From Peribacillus sp. Bi96 (GTDB lineage: Bacteria; Bacillota; Bacilli; Bacillales; DSM-1321): DNA of 64,000 nt. The position numbers and the translations under genes are program-made. The stretch is taken from positions 62,001 through 126,000 of the forward strand of contig NZ_CAKKLV010000005.1 in assembly GCF_918698115.1 (NCBI RefSeq), written 5' to 3'. The notes under the pieces were generated by a model. It worked only from the letters and a program-made list of their open reading frames with translations, made no database searches and was not told the origin of the DNA. The number at the start of each line of letters is the position of its first letter. The stretch's first letter is position 1. This document shows, in pieces, positions 55,092 to 64,000 of this stretch.

Positions 55092-57044
55092 TCAATGACA
55101 GGAAGTGTTATTATCCATATGGCAAGCCGAATTCTTTGGTTTTGATGGAGGCACGTCAAGAGCCGGATTCCGATCGAAAAAGCCTACTGGTTTCAAAATG
55201 AAGCTAATATATGCAGTCGGCATGACCGGCCAATCCTCAGGCCGGGTTATATGATGGTGACCCATGTTATACCAGACCACAACGTCATCATTTTCAATGG
55301 AGCGATCGGCTTTAACCCACTCTTCCAGACCTTCTCCCCCTGCATGTTGGTTTGGATACCGCCCTGATGCAAACTTTTCTTCCAGATCGAATGGCGTCAC
55401 CCAAAAATGATGCTTTAAGAATCCAGCCCGTTTTAAAAGGGGCGAATCATCATCGGCGAACGGGAAACAATTTTCACCTGCGAACAATTTATAACCAACA
55501 GGTTCTCCCAATCTATTCGTTTTTGATGGATTGACAATCTTCCAGAAGCGCGCAGTTCGCAAATCCAGATCTCGAACTGCCTCCGTTTCATGTTTTAGCA
55601 GAGTCGAAACCGGGTAGAAACCATTGCCATATGGGTTGTCCGGCCCCTTCTCCATCTTTTTTGTATTGACCTCATAGACTGAATTATTGCTTCCGTCAAC
55701 CATCATATCCAGCCTCATATTGAAGAAATGCTGATGGTGTGCTGCAAATAATTGAGGAGCAACCAAATTGCCGTGTGGATGCTTTTGGCCTGGTTCGATG
55801 GCTTGTGTATGCAATATGCCTGTCAACTTCACTTCAAACTGTATCGTCCCGTCTTGAAAGAAATACCAATAAAATCCATATTCGTAATTTCCGACTGTCG
55901 AGATGCTTGATAAGACCAGTCTTCTTGAACGGCGGACTTCAACATGACCGGTCCTCCAATCCGTATGTTTCCAACCAATTCCAAAGTCTTCCTCATGTAA
56001 GCAAATGGCGTTTTTGATATGAATGACATCCCCTTTACTGTCCACCAGGTTCGCATCAAAGTACTTGATCTCACCTAGACAGTCGCATCCAAGTTCCAGT
56101 GAATTAGCCAACATGCCGATTCCGTATTCCCCTGCATCGAAAGCATTGTTCCTGTTCACCGGATCTGTTGGGTCACCATAAGGCACCACCATTTCGGATA
56201 AAGATGCTCTATAGAGGATTGGCCGATGCACTCCGTCATCATTGTAACTGACCGTATGAAGAACAAGACCTTCACGAGAGTTGAAACCAAAACGAATCTT
56301 CCATTTTTGCCAATCGATCACATGGCCTTTTGTCGTGAAACTTGGACCTTCCGGTTGGATGATTTCTAAAGGTTTTACATCCTGCCTCATTTTCCCGACT
56401 TGATCGGGTGTATAATTTCCATCAAGCGGTGGAAACGGTATGACACCTTTATCCACAATCTTGATGACTTCCATCTTATTTAAATCTACTAGGACATATA
56501 ATCCTGAAATGGGGCGTGCATACCCATTATCATATAATGATGTACGGTAATAGCATAAAGCCCTTACGATTCGAACGTTCTCTTCTTCTTCAATCCCAAA
56601 ATTCCCCGCAGACCATGGATCTACCATAATATTGTCCATATTCGTAAGCCCCCTTTTAGCAAGGGCCTCTATCATCTCCGGGTGGCTTTTCACGACTTCT
56701 TGACACTCCATGAATTCATCTGCCATGATGGATGGCTGCACTCCCGGAATCAGTTTCCATGATTTTATGTTGCCTTCCGTTAAAGAAACGACAGCCTCAT
56801 ATGTCTTTCCCTCTTTATTATGGAGAACGATACAGAATGCTTCTCTCTTGATTTGTTCTTCATCCTGATAATTCAAAACAATGGATTTTGCCGGTTCCAG
56901 TAAGCTAATGTTAGCAAAACGGTATTGGTCATCCATTTCTTTATCACGTTTTAAAATCTTGACCGTCAACTCAAGTTCTTCTGCCGATAATGGATCAAGC
57001 GGATGATTTCCCCTCGCTACTTTCAAGTTTGATGTTCTTTCCAT
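55092..57044 (-). CDS. Copper-containing primary amine oxidase (tyramine/phenylethylamine oxidase type)
   Basis: 650 residues, full length and without a signal peptide, like the Arthrobacter enzyme. It oxidises primary amines to aldehydes, ammonia and hydrogen peroxide. Catalytic Asp303 lies in NAFDAGEYGIG, and the TPQ precursor Tyr387 in TVGNYEYG. Copper ligands are His437/His439 in AAHHQHFF and a third His in MGHHHITRPEDWPV (596-598). Domains N2, N3 and the large beta-sandwich are all present. ATG at 57044 behind aggagagg. An EamA exporter and an aldehyde dehydrogenase precede it on the same strand. Confidence 0.95.
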   Translation of the reverse strand: MERTSNLKVARGNHPLDPLSAEELELTVKILKRDKEMDDQYRFANISLLEPAKSIVLNYQDEEQIKREAFCIVLHNKEGKTYEAVVSLTEGNIKSWKLIPGVQPSIMADEFMECQEVVKSHPEMIEALAKRGLTNMDNIMVDPWSAGNFGIEEEENVRIVRALCYYRTSLYDNGYARPISGLYVLVDLNKMEVIKIVDKGVIPFPPLDGNYTPDQVGKMRQDVKPLEIIQPEGPSFTTKGHVIDWQKWKIRFGFNSREGLVLHTVSYNDDGVHRPILYRASLSEMVVPYGDPTDPVNRNNAFDAGEYGIGMLANSLELGCDCLGEIKYFDANLVDSKGDVIHIKNAICLHEEDFGIGWKHTDWRTGHVEVRRSRRLVLSSISTVGNYEYGFYWYFFQDGTIQFEVKLTGILHTQAIEPGQKHPHGNLVAPQLFAAHHQHFFNMRLDMMVDGSNNSVYEVNTKKMEKGPDNPYGNGFYPVSTLLKHETEAVRDLDLRTARFWKIVNPSKTNRLGEPVGYKLFAGENCFPFADDDSPLLKRAGFLKHHFWVTPFDLEEKFASGRYPNQHAGGEGLEEWVKADRSIENDDVVVWYNMGHHHITRPEDWPVMPTAYISFILKPVGFFDRNPALDVPPSKPKNSACHMDNNTSCH

Positions 57045-57130
57045 CGTACCCTCTCCTTTTAGGTAAAATATTCGTTCTATCTATTACGGTCATCTTTTCT
57101 TACAAACTGACTTCCAAATTCCAACGTTTT

Positions 57131-58081
57131 TTATTTTCCTATTGCATCCTTTTTTTCGAAAGTTGGCGTTAGCTCATTTCCTACCTTTTCTCTTTCTTTT
57201 GATTCAGCTATGAATATTGAAATAATTAATAGTAAAGTAGCAATGATATCTACCGTTCGTAATTCATCACCTAGGAATAACACGGCATATAGCGTCGCCG
57301 TAATCGGAATGATTGCCGTTGCCATCCCTATGGTGCTTGCTGGTACCTTTGGAATTCCTAAGTACGTAAATACATAAGCAAGCACCCAACCAAGCAATGA
57401 GTACGCAATGACAGCACTCCATAAACCGGGCGTCAGTTTTCCCCAATCAAAAGATATTGCCTCATAAGTAGCCATTGGCAAGGTAGTTAGCAGCCCCATT
57501 AAGCATAGTCCTGCTGCCATCGTCACCGGGGGCACTTCCACTGCTAATTTTTTTGCATATACAAAAAACAATCCTAATGAAACTACCGCCAATATCATGA
57601 AAGTAATCCCTAATTCACTGGATTCCCCCTCCGTATTCGCACCTGCAAGCTCCATTATCAGAACAGCTGAAACAGCTAGTATGATGGCTATGCTCTTACG
57701 GATGTTCAACCGCTCTCCCAATAATATGAAGGAAAGAACTAAAGTTACGGCAGGCACCATGCTATTGATGATTCCAGCAGCTATTACACTAGAGTATTTC
57801 AAACCATATAGGAGGAATACCGTATATAATGTAACGGTAAAAAGAGATTGCATGAATATTCCAAAGTACGTTTTATACCCTAACTCTTTCCACTTGATTT
57901 TCTCGTATATTTTCGCTGATGGCAGTAAGATGATACAAGCGATGGCAAGCGTTATGGTTGTAAACAGCCATACGGGAATGGTCGCCATTGCAACACTTCC
58001 GGCCGGGATTGAGAGACCTAAAACAACCATATTCAATATGATGAAGATATAGCCAATATTCAGTGAACCCACCCCAATCAT
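57131..58081 (-). CDS. EamA (DMT) family transporter
   Basis: About 316 residues with ten hydrophobic segments in two EamA repeats; the second begins around GITFMILAVVSLGLFFVYAKKL and ends STIGMATAIIPITATLYAVLFLGDELR, the standard EamA terminus. It may export or import amines or amino acids in this cluster; substrate unknown. The start is uncertain: ATG at 58081, TTG at 58093, and no strong ribosome-binding site. It lies between the amine oxidase and the aldehyde dehydrogenase. Confidence 0.85.
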   Translation of the reverse strand: MIGVGSLNIGYIFIILNMVVLGLSIPAGSVAMATIPVWLFTTITLAIACIILLPSAKIYEKIKWKELGYKTYFGIFMQSLFTVTLYTVFLLYGLKYSSVIAAGIINSMVPAVTLVLSFILLGERLNIRKSIAIILAVSAVLIMELAGANTEGESSELGITFMILAVVSLGLFFVYAKKLAVEVPPVTMAAGLCLMGLLTTLPMATYEAISFDWGKLTPGLWSAVIAYSLLGWVLAYVFTYLGIPKVPASTIGMATAIIPITATLYAVLFLGDELRTVDIIATLLLIISIFIAESKEREKVGNELTPTFEKKDAIGK

Positions 58082-58162
58082 ACGGTTTATCAAGCGGAAT
58101 GCTGGAAACGAAAACTTAGTTAACCTGCAAGCGAGAAAGCGATGACTAGACGCTCACTCCCT

Positions 58163-59635
58163 TTACACCCCATACCAGTTCAAGCCTTGCTCGTTCAAAT
58201 CGATCCACACATTTTTTGTTTCCGTGTACATATCCATCGCTTGGATACCCAGTTCCCTCCCAAAACCGCTTTGTTTCCTTCCGCCAAAAGGAGCTGCGCT
58301 ATCGAGCATGCTAAACGTGTTCACATAAACCGTTCCCGCTTTGAGTCCCCTTACCATACGATGCGCTCTTTTTAAATCATTGGTCCATACTCCTGAAGCC
58401 AACCCGTACAACGTGTCATTTGCCTTGCTCAATGCATCCTCCTCATCTTTAAACTTAATCACCGACAAAACCGGTCCAAATATCTCTTCACGGGCAATTG
58501 TCATATCATTTGTGACGTTCTCAAAAACAGTGGGCGTGAAGAAATAGCCATTTCCTGCCTCCCTGTTTCTTTCGCCGCCGATGACAAGATTAGCACCCTG
58601 CTCCAGACCAGCCGCTACGTATTGTTCAATTTTGTTTAATTGTTGTAAAGAAACTTGCGGACCCATTTGGGTCGTTTGTTCTAAAGGATTCCCTACACGG
58701 ATCGATTGTGCTTTCTTCACGAATGAATCCATGAATCGATCATATATGCTTTCTTGCACAAAAAGTCTTGTACCGGAGGCGCAAACCTGACCTTGGGCGA
58801 AGAAGATGCCAAACATGGATCCATTCACTGCATTTTCAATGGAAGCATCATCAAAAACTATATTTGGTGATTTGCCCCCTAATTCAAGGCTTATCGGTTT
58901 TAAGTTCTTACTTGCTGCTTGCATGATGAGGCGGCCAGTTTGAGTTGAGCCCGTAAAAGCGATTTTATCGACGTCAGGATGGGAGGAGAGGGCCTCACCC
59001 GCCACCTTCCCATATCCCGTAATGACATTGATGACTCCATTTGGAATTCCGACTTCCTGAAAGATTTTAACCAATTCCAGAATGCTCACCGGAGTTTGTT
59101 CTGCTGGTTTGATTACGATCGTATTGCCTGCCGCTAAAGCAGGCGCAAGCTTCCACATCGTCAACATTAGAGGAAAGTTCCAAGGTACTATGGCTCCAAC
59201 GACGCCGATGGGCTCCTTCAGGGTAAAATTGAACCGGTTATTAGGAGAAGCAAGGGTGCTTCCCTGGACTTTATTTGCTAATCCTGCATAAAATTCAAGT
59301 ACATCTATCATGGCTGGCATTGCAATGAATTTCGTTTCGTTGATTGGCAGCCCGTTATCCTGTGATTCAACTTCGGCTAGCATATCGGCTTTTTCCCAAA
59401 GGGCCTGTGCCACTTTATTTAGCAATCTCCCTCTATCTCCCGGTGCCATTTCAGCCCACGGGCCTGATTCAAATGCCCTTCGTGCAGCTTTTACTGCCAA
59501 ATCAACATCTTCCGGACCAGCCTCGGCAACTACAGCATTCACTTCATCCGTTGCAGGATTTAGTGATTCAAATGTTTTTCCGGATAAAGAATCAACCCAT
59601 TTCCCATCAATGAACAATTGATACTTCTTCCCCAT
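58163..59635 (-). CDS. NAD(P)-dependent aldehyde dehydrogenase
   Basis: 490 residues. Catalytic Cys285 (GQVCASGTR), Glu251 (LELGGKSPN), Asn153 (VPWNFPL) and Lys176 (IKPAEQTP) are all present. The sequence is of the phenylacetaldehyde/betaine aldehyde dehydrogenase type (ALDH2 class). It would convert the aldehyde made by the neighbouring amine oxidase to the acid. The third ATG (59635) is spaced best behind aaagggg; ATGs at 59638 and 59641 crowd the site. Same strand as the amine oxidase and downstream of the AraC regulator. Confidence 0.93.
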   Translation of the reverse strand: MGKKYQLFIDGKWVDSLSGKTFESLNPATDEVNAVVAEAGPEDVDLAVKAARRAFESGPWAEMAPGDRGRLLNKVAQALWEKADMLAEVESQDNGLPINETKFIAMPAMIDVLEFYAGLANKVQGSTLASPNNRFNFTLKEPIGVVGAIVPWNFPLMLTMWKLAPALAAGNTIVIKPAEQTPVSILELVKIFQEVGIPNGVINVITGYGKVAGEALSSHPDVDKIAFTGSTQTGRLIMQAASKNLKPISLELGGKSPNIVFDDASIENAVNGSMFGIFFAQGQVCASGTRLFVQESIYDRFMDSFVKKAQSIRVGNPLEQTTQMGPQVSLQQLNKIEQYVAAGLEQGANLVIGGERNREAGNGYFFTPTVFENVTNDMTIAREEIFGPVLSVIKFKDEEDALSKANDTLYGLASGVWTNDLKRAHRMVRGLKAGTVYVNTFSMLDSAAPFGGRKQSGFGRELGIQAMDMYTETKNVWIDLNEQGLNWYGV

Positions 59636-59837
59636 CATCATTCCCCTTTCGAGTGGAAATTTCTTTAACAACCAATTCTATTAAAACAATAAGGCTACAC
59701 ACTTTATTTTTATTGTAAAAAGCGGAACATTCTGATTATTGATAACACAATAAAAAACCAAACAAAATAGATCCTCGTCATCTTGAACGGGATCTTGTCA
59801 CTAGAATCTATATATACCAGGAAACCTTATATTGAAC

Positions 59838-60671
59838 TTAATTGGTTGGGTCAGACAATTTCTTTGAGACGGTATGCATGAATTTATTAGGGGTCAGGTA
59901 ACCAAACTTTTTAAATTCATTAATTAAATGTGATTGATCATAATATCCATTCTCATTAATTACATCCCATACTGTAAAGAAATGTTTGTTCAATAACATA
60001 TGCAGGGAGTTCTGGAACCTCACTATTTGACTAAATAATTTTGGCGGCATTCCTACATGAGCGTCGAATTGCTTTCGCAAGTATCTTGTAGAATATCCTG
60101 TCTCAACGGCCAACTGATTCATATTTACATTTCCTTTAGTAGAATATATTTTATTCAAGGAATAATCTATAATTGCCGGCAAATCATTACATGCAAATAT
60201 ATTATTCCCTATTTCTTCTTTGAAAAGCTTTATTCTTCCACGAAAATCCTGTTCATTTATTAACCTTTCCATAATGGTAGGTTCAATTGTGATCATATCG
60301 GCTAATGGAATTTGGCAATCAATCACTTCCTTCATGGAATATTTAAAAAGCTGGGTTTCTTGTTTAGGTAAAAACCTCACACCGAAATATTCACAATTAG
60401 CCTGAAAGTTTATCCTTTTGTACTTTAGGACAGTCCCGCATACATTTGCGGAGGGTCTAACGGGATCGCAATAAAATAATATATCGATGCACCCATCTGG
60501 AATAACAGACATTGGTTCTATTAAATCTTGATTAATTTTAAATTGATAGAATAATGTAGTTGAATGGTCCGAATTTCTTTGTTTATATTCTATATAGTAA
60601 TCCGTAAGTGTCTCGAATGCCGGTTGAAATGGAAAATAATCAAAGTTGTTGTAACTCTGAATGATGCTCAA
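59838..60671 (-). CDS. AraC-family transcriptional regulator
   Basis: 277 residues: a sensor half (about 1-160, with VIPDGCIDILFYCDPVRPSANVCGT and VRFLPKQETQLF, as in AraC proteins with a DUF6597-like N terminus) and a C-terminal double helix-turn-helix (MNQLAVETGYSTRYLRKQFDAHVGMPPKLFSQIVRFQNSL; WDVINENGYYDQSHLINEFKKFGYLTPNKF). It stands 200 bases upstream of the aldehyde dehydrogenase on the same strand and is the likely activator of the amine catabolic genes. TTG start at 60671 behind aggag. Confidence 0.87.
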   Translation of the reverse strand: MSIIQSYNNFDYFPFQPAFETLTDYYIEYKQRNSDHSTTLFYQFKINQDLIEPMSVIPDGCIDILFYCDPVRPSANVCGTVLKYKRINFQANCEYFGVRFLPKQETQLFKYSMKEVIDCQIPLADMITIEPTIMERLINEQDFRGRIKLFKEEIGNNIFACNDLPAIIDYSLNKIYSTKGNVNMNQLAVETGYSTRYLRKQFDAHVGMPPKLFSQIVRFQNSLHMLLNKHFFTVWDVINENGYYDQSHLINEFKKFGYLTPNKFMHTVSKKLSDPTN

Positions 60672-60968
60672 CGATCATCACGCTCCTATTATATTACATG
60701 ATCAGACCAGCCCTCTGAAGGATAAAACTGGAATTCTTAATGCGGAACGCACCTATTTTCTTTTTGCGGATTTACCTCATGTAATTGACTGCACGTGTCA
60801 ACGGTTGAATGGTCATCTATATACTTCACATTTCAGGAACTTTATCATTATTTCAATGCCTGGCATTTCCAGCATAGGCGTGTTGTTTTTATTGTTTTCG
60901 ACAAGCATTTCCAAAACCCTTTTAAGTGATAAAATTTATTACATATACTGCCTTGAACTGCGGTAAAC
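60672..60968. other. Intergenic stretch
   Basis: Upstream of the AraC gene. A 101-codon plus-strand frame (60661-60966) has no ribosome-binding site and no recognisable domain, so it was not called. No other feature seen. Confidence 0.4.
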
Positions 60969-61008
60969 ATGAAAAGAAGCAAACCGTGTGAAGGTTTGCT
61001 TCTTTTCA
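60969..61008. terminator. Terminator of kimA
   Basis: gaaaagaagcaaacc-N7-ggtttgcttcttttc, a 15-base-pair stem just behind kimA. Confidence 0.88.
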
Positions 61009-61026
61009 TTTAGAACATAATGGAGA

Positions 61027-62853
61027 TTACTTTTTCAAATGATATGGTACTGTCGTAATAACTACATTCCTTCTGTAAAGCAAGTAGGCACGGATCAGTA
61101 AACTAGATTGATTATGAAGAATATTGTGCCAGCCTTTCTTCGGAATGAATTGCGGAATGATGACAGTAACTTTATAGTTAGATTCCCTTGCTTTATGTTC
61201 AACTGTATCAACAAATTTCGTTAATGGCTGAATGATACTCCTGTAATAAGAGTTCAGTGTGACGAGTCTAACATCTGGTTGCCACTTCTTCCACTTTTCT
61301 TCGAATTTTTTTTCATCCTCTCTTTCGAACGCAACATAAACGGCAATAACCTGATGTGCTGAAAGGGATTTAGCATAATTTAAGGAGTTTTCAACCACAT
61401 GAGTTATACCCGCCACAGGTACAATAATGATATTCCCTTCTATTGGTAAGATAGGCTCACAAGTTGTAATCCTAAGTTGGTCACCAACTGCTTCATAATG
61501 CTTTCTAATACGATGAAAAATAATAATGATGATTGGCAAGAAAATCAATACAGGCCACACCTGATTGAATTTAGTTAAAAAGAATATCATCGTGACGATA
61601 AAACTAATAAAGGCACCGATTGAATTAATGGTTAATTTCGTCATCCAACCTTTTGGCTTTTCGCGTATCCATTTAAGAATCATACCGGTCTGAGACAACG
61701 TAAATGGAATGAATACTCCCACCGCATAAAGTGGAATAAGATTTTCTGTATGTCCTCCAAATGCGATTATCAAGATGATTGACGCAAGCCCCAGAATGAT
61801 AATTCCATTGGAATATCCCAATCGGTCTCCTCTAATCGTGAACGCCCTTGGTATGAATTTATCCTTTGCAAGATTTACCGCAAGCAAAGGGAAAGCAGAA
61901 TAGCCAGTGTTGGCAGCAAGGATTAATATCAATGCAGTCGTACCTTGAATAAAGAAATACATGAAATTCCGTCCAAAGATCTCTTCAGCAATCTGCGAGA
62001 CGACCGTTACCTCTGCGCTAGGAACAATGCTTAAATAATAGGCTAAGAATACAATTCCTGAAAATAATACAGCTAGTAAGGAACCCATCGCTATTAAGGT
62101 TTTAGCCGCATTATTAGGAGCCGGATTTTTAAAGTTCGGAATCGCATTGGAAATGGCTTCAACACCTGTCAATGCCGAGCTGCCTGATGCAAAAGCTCTT
62201 AGCAGTATAAATAAACTGATGCCCGCTACTGGTGTTCCGATCGACGCATGCAATTCAGGATTAACTTCGCCCGTCGAGATTTTGTATAATCCTACACCAA
62301 TCAGAATGAATAACGCTAAAACGAATAGGTACACCGGATAGGCCAAAACAGAGGCCGACTCGGTTACTCCTCTTAGGTTTAGGATGGTAAGCAGAATGAC
62401 AAAAATGATAGCAATGATCACATTATGGGAATGCAGGCTAGGAAAAGCAGATGTGATGGCATCAGTGCCGGCAGAAACACTTACCGCCACAGTCAATATA
62501 TAATCGACCAACAAAGATCCACCAGCTATCAACCCTGGGTTGACACCTAGATTGTTTTTTGAAACGACATAGGCTCCTCCACCATGGGGATAAGCAAAAA
62601 TAATTTGCCTATAAGACAAAATCAAAGCAGTTAACAGGATCAATACTCCAATGGCAATCGGGATGGAATACCAGAATGCTGTTACACCGATTGTGATCAG
62701 CACGATCAATATTTGTTCCGGACCATATGCCACCGAAGACAAAGCATCGGAAGATAGTATCGCCAAAGCTTTTGTTTTATTCAGTTTTTGATCACCAAGT
62801 GCATTTGATTTTAAGGGCCTGCCTATCAAAAACCTCTTTAAAGAAGATAACAT
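61027..62853 (-). CDS. kimA: KimA-type high-affinity potassium importer (APC superfamily)
   Basis: 608 residues, matching B. subtilis KimA (YdaO, 607). LGDQKLNKTKALAILSSDALSSVAYGPEQIL is the signature start; twelve membrane helices follow (with PHGGGAYVVSKNNLG in helix 3) and a cytoplasmic C-terminal domain of about 150 residues (EGNIIIVPVAGITHVVENSLNYAKSL) that binds c-di-AMP in KimA. It imports K+ with protons at low external potassium. ATG at 62853. The c-di-AMP riboswitch upstream makes expression respond to the same signal. Confidence 0.93.
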   Translation of the reverse strand: MLSSLKRFLIGRPLKSNALGDQKLNKTKALAILSSDALSSVAYGPEQILIVLITIGVTAFWYSIPIAIGVLILLTALILSYRQIIFAYPHGGGAYVVSKNNLGVNPGLIAGGSLLVDYILTVAVSVSAGTDAITSAFPSLHSHNVIIAIIFVILLTILNLRGVTESASVLAYPVYLFVLALFILIGVGLYKISTGEVNPELHASIGTPVAGISLFILLRAFASGSSALTGVEAISNAIPNFKNPAPNNAAKTLIAMGSLLAVLFSGIVFLAYYLSIVPSAEVTVVSQIAEEIFGRNFMYFFIQGTTALILILAANTGYSAFPLLAVNLAKDKFIPRAFTIRGDRLGYSNGIIILGLASIILIIAFGGHTENLIPLYAVGVFIPFTLSQTGMILKWIREKPKGWMTKLTINSIGAFISFIVTMIFFLTKFNQVWPVLIFLPIIIIIFHRIRKHYEAVGDQLRITTCEPILPIEGNIIIVPVAGITHVVENSLNYAKSLSAHQVIAVYVAFEREDEKKFEEKWKKWQPDVRLVTLNSYYRSIIQPLTKFVDTVEHKARESNYKVTVIIPQFIPKKGWHNILHNQSSLLIRAYLLYRRNVVITTVPYHLKK

Positions 62854-62920
62854 TAAGAACTCACCGCCATATTTAATAAATTATAAGTTTATGTTGCCCA
62901 GCCATGTGAAAAAAAAAAAA

Positions 62921-62968
62921 AGAAAATAAAAATGCCTGCAATCCATAATTAAATAGACCTGCAGACAT
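62921..62968 (-). terminator. Riboswitch expression-platform terminator
   Basis: On the minus strand atgtctgca and tgcaggcat pair across a 19-base loop and are followed by tttttatttt. It sits directly after the c-di-AMP aptamer, so ligand binding should end transcription. Confidence 0.8.
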
Positions 62969-62977
62969 CATTTTTTT

Positions 62978-63133
62978 GTCTCACAAGCTCCACCTTCCTT
63001 CTCATAAACGCTTACGAGGTTAGCTGTCGGATTCGGACCTTTGAGTAGCCCTACCTTATTAAGGATTCACCCCTTGAATTGTAAAACAATCCCAATAACG
63101 GTTCCCCCGTGCCAAAAGACTTCAGCGATTTAG
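62978..63133 (-). promoter_or_regulatory. ydaO/yuaA-type c-di-AMP riboswitch
   Basis: The minus strand carries the conserved parts in order: ggcacgggggaaccgttattggga, then aaggggtgaatccttaa, taaggtagggctactcaaag, gtccgaatccgacagctaac, and ttatgagaaggaaggtggagctt. This matches the ydaO motif closely. It binds c-di-AMP and switches off the downstream potassium importer. Confidence 0.93.
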
Positions 63134-63464
63134 AAATATGAAACTGTTGATTATCATACTCCCGTGAATTGGAAAAGTAAATGAAAATTTTGCACATAAA
63201 TACAATAATTTATTGATAGTGAGGTCATGTTGATAACGCATACTTCATATGTGACCCAAACACATGATTTGAAGGAAGGAAAATGATGAATACCTGGCTA
63301 AAAAAGAAAGTGAAAATATTATTTTGTTGAATTTTCAGAAAGTGTGATTGAAGAGATTATTGAACATTTTGGTTGTCCTAAAAAGAAAAAATGACCAGCC
63401 TCGCAGAAATCGCCAAGGCAAACCTGAACACCTCTCCATTCAATCTAACTCACCTTTCGATCTG
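63134..63464. other. Intergenic stretch with riboswitch promoter
   Basis: AT-rich; must hold the kimA promoter on the minus strand. A plus-strand ATG at 63284 has a strong gaaggaagg site but opens only about 15 codons (MNTWLKKKVKILFC). It could be a peptide or a remnant; not called. Confidence 0.4.
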
Positions 63465-63920
63465 CTAATTCCTGCCTTCTTGAATTGGTTTCAAAATACT
63501 TTTTTTAAAAACAAAGTATTTCTGTCCCATATAGTTAAGTACTGTATAAAAGACTGTTCCAATCAGTACAGCCACATTTTGTTGTATGGACAAACGAACA
63601 GACCCTTCCATAGATTCTGCGATGGCTTGACCTAAAGAATACGCGACTGAATAACTAATCAGGATGACGCAAAAGAAACGGGCAGCCCCTCTACGCCACT
63701 CTATATCGCTTCTAAAGGTAAAGTTCCTGTTTAACAGAAAACTTGTTACAGCTCCCATACCATTGCCGAAAAAGGTCGAGATCCAATAAGATAAACCAAG
63801 AACATTCATAAAAAAAAGCATGATGGAAAGTCCAACCGCTGTATTGACTATTCCAACCAGTAAAAAGCGGATAAAGGAATTAGTGCGTTCCAGAAAGTTT
63901 TTCCAAACTGTTTCGTTCAT
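63465..63920 (-). CDS. GtrA-family membrane protein
   Basis: 151 residues with four hydrophobic helices. FIRFLLVGIVNTAVGLSIMLFFMNVLGLSYWISTFFGNGMG and SFLLNRNFTFRS are the GtrA signature, and NYMGQKYFVFKK the end. GtrA proteins translocate lipid-linked sugars or assist glycosyltransferases in cell-surface polymer synthesis. ATG at 63920 behind cgggag; it overlaps the end of the upstream gene by 41 bases, so translation is coupled. Confidence 0.9.
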   Translation of the reverse strand: MNETVWKNFLERTNSFIRFLLVGIVNTAVGLSIMLFFMNVLGLSYWISTFFGNGMGAVTSFLLNRNFTFRSDIEWRRGAARFFCVILISYSVAYSLGQAIAESMEGSVRLSIQQNVAVLIGTVFYTVLNYMGQKYFVFKKSILKPIQEGRN

Positions 63921-64000
63921 TGTCTAGTTGCTCCCGTTTTTTTAAATCAAGCGGATTAAATAGATCCAAATCCACAATATATTTAGGCCGACGTTTGGAT
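63880..64000 (-). CDS. C-terminal end of an overlapping upstream gene, perhaps a glycosyltransferase (partial)
   Basis: A minus-strand frame enters from the right edge and stops at 63880, giving 39 residues with KYIVDLDLFNPLDLKK and a charged tail. It runs 41 bases into the gtrA-like gene in another frame. GtrA genes often follow a polyprenyl-phosphate glycosyltransferase, which is the basis for the suggestion; the visible tail alone does not identify it. Confidence 0.45.
   Translation of the reverse strand, partial: SKRRPKYIVDLDLFNPLDLKKREQLDNERNSLEKLSGTH

Noticed and set aside
60661-60966. Plus-strand frame of 101 codons
   Set aside because: No ribosome-binding site and no domain; lies in the upstream region of the AraC gene.
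62907-62923. Poly-A run as a slippage or phase-variation tract
   Set aside because: It lies in the untranslated leader of kimA beyond the riboswitch terminator, not in a coding frame.

Overview
The window reads as a chromosomal segment of a low-GC, endospore-forming Bacillaceae species. Pointers are spoVR, a glcU-gdh pair, yuiD, an AdeR/ald pair, a ydaO-type c-di-AMP riboswitch in front of kimA, and a block whose order (pgcA, yhcX, yhcU, yhcT, yhdA, yhdB, a YhdC-like DUF3889 protein) matches the yhc/yhd region of Bacillus subtilis. A Peribacillus/B. simplex-like genome is my guess, not something I could test. No rRNA, tRNA, CRISPR array or complete insertion sequence was seen.

Layout. 1-620: end of a PrsA-like foldase and yuiD. 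880-5560: an accessory patch with an arsR-arsB-arsC operon (arsC carries a frameshift), a remnant of an ars-type flavoprotein, an IS1182-like transposase remnant, two VOC proteins and an ArsR-type regulator. It is bracketed by spoVR and a decayed copy of spoVR's 3' end. 5560-12360: spoVR, a YkvI-type transporter, and an operon (RpiR regulator, M20 amidohydrolase, GNAT, enolase-superfamily racemase) that fits D-to-L amino acid conversion through N-acyl intermediates. 12550-22440: the yhc/yhd core block plus a radical-SAM protein, a carboxypeptidase and a decayed BdbC/thioredoxin-like pair in which both partners have lost active-site cysteines. 22600-27450: small membrane protein, aldo/keto reductase and a pit-DUF47-pit phosphate cluster. 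27570-33600: adeR, an EcsC-like protein, ald, a glycolate/lactate oxidase-like flavoprotein and proC.

33800-46110 is patchier: an EmrB-type pump with twin operator palindromes, a 3-methyladenine glycosylase, MarR and GNAT proteins, GC-rich Bacillus repeats, an ATP-grasp gene under a T-box leader, a secreted beta-helix protein, a truncated second T-box, and small genes (FbpB-like, Spo0E-like). 46110-60670: a 2-keto acid decarboxylase divergent from a sigma-54 activator, orphan cobT, a type I signal peptidase, glcU-gdh, then a copper amine oxidase / EamA exporter / aldehyde dehydrogenase / AraC group with a His-tailed membrane protein beside the oxidase. 61020-64000: kimA with its riboswitch and terminator, a GtrA protein and the end of an overlapping upstream gene.

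Most genes lie on the minus strand. Translation starts were reset to ribosome-binding sites where these are clear, so several genes are shorter than the maximal open frame. All family assignments come from reading the sequence; no database search was run.
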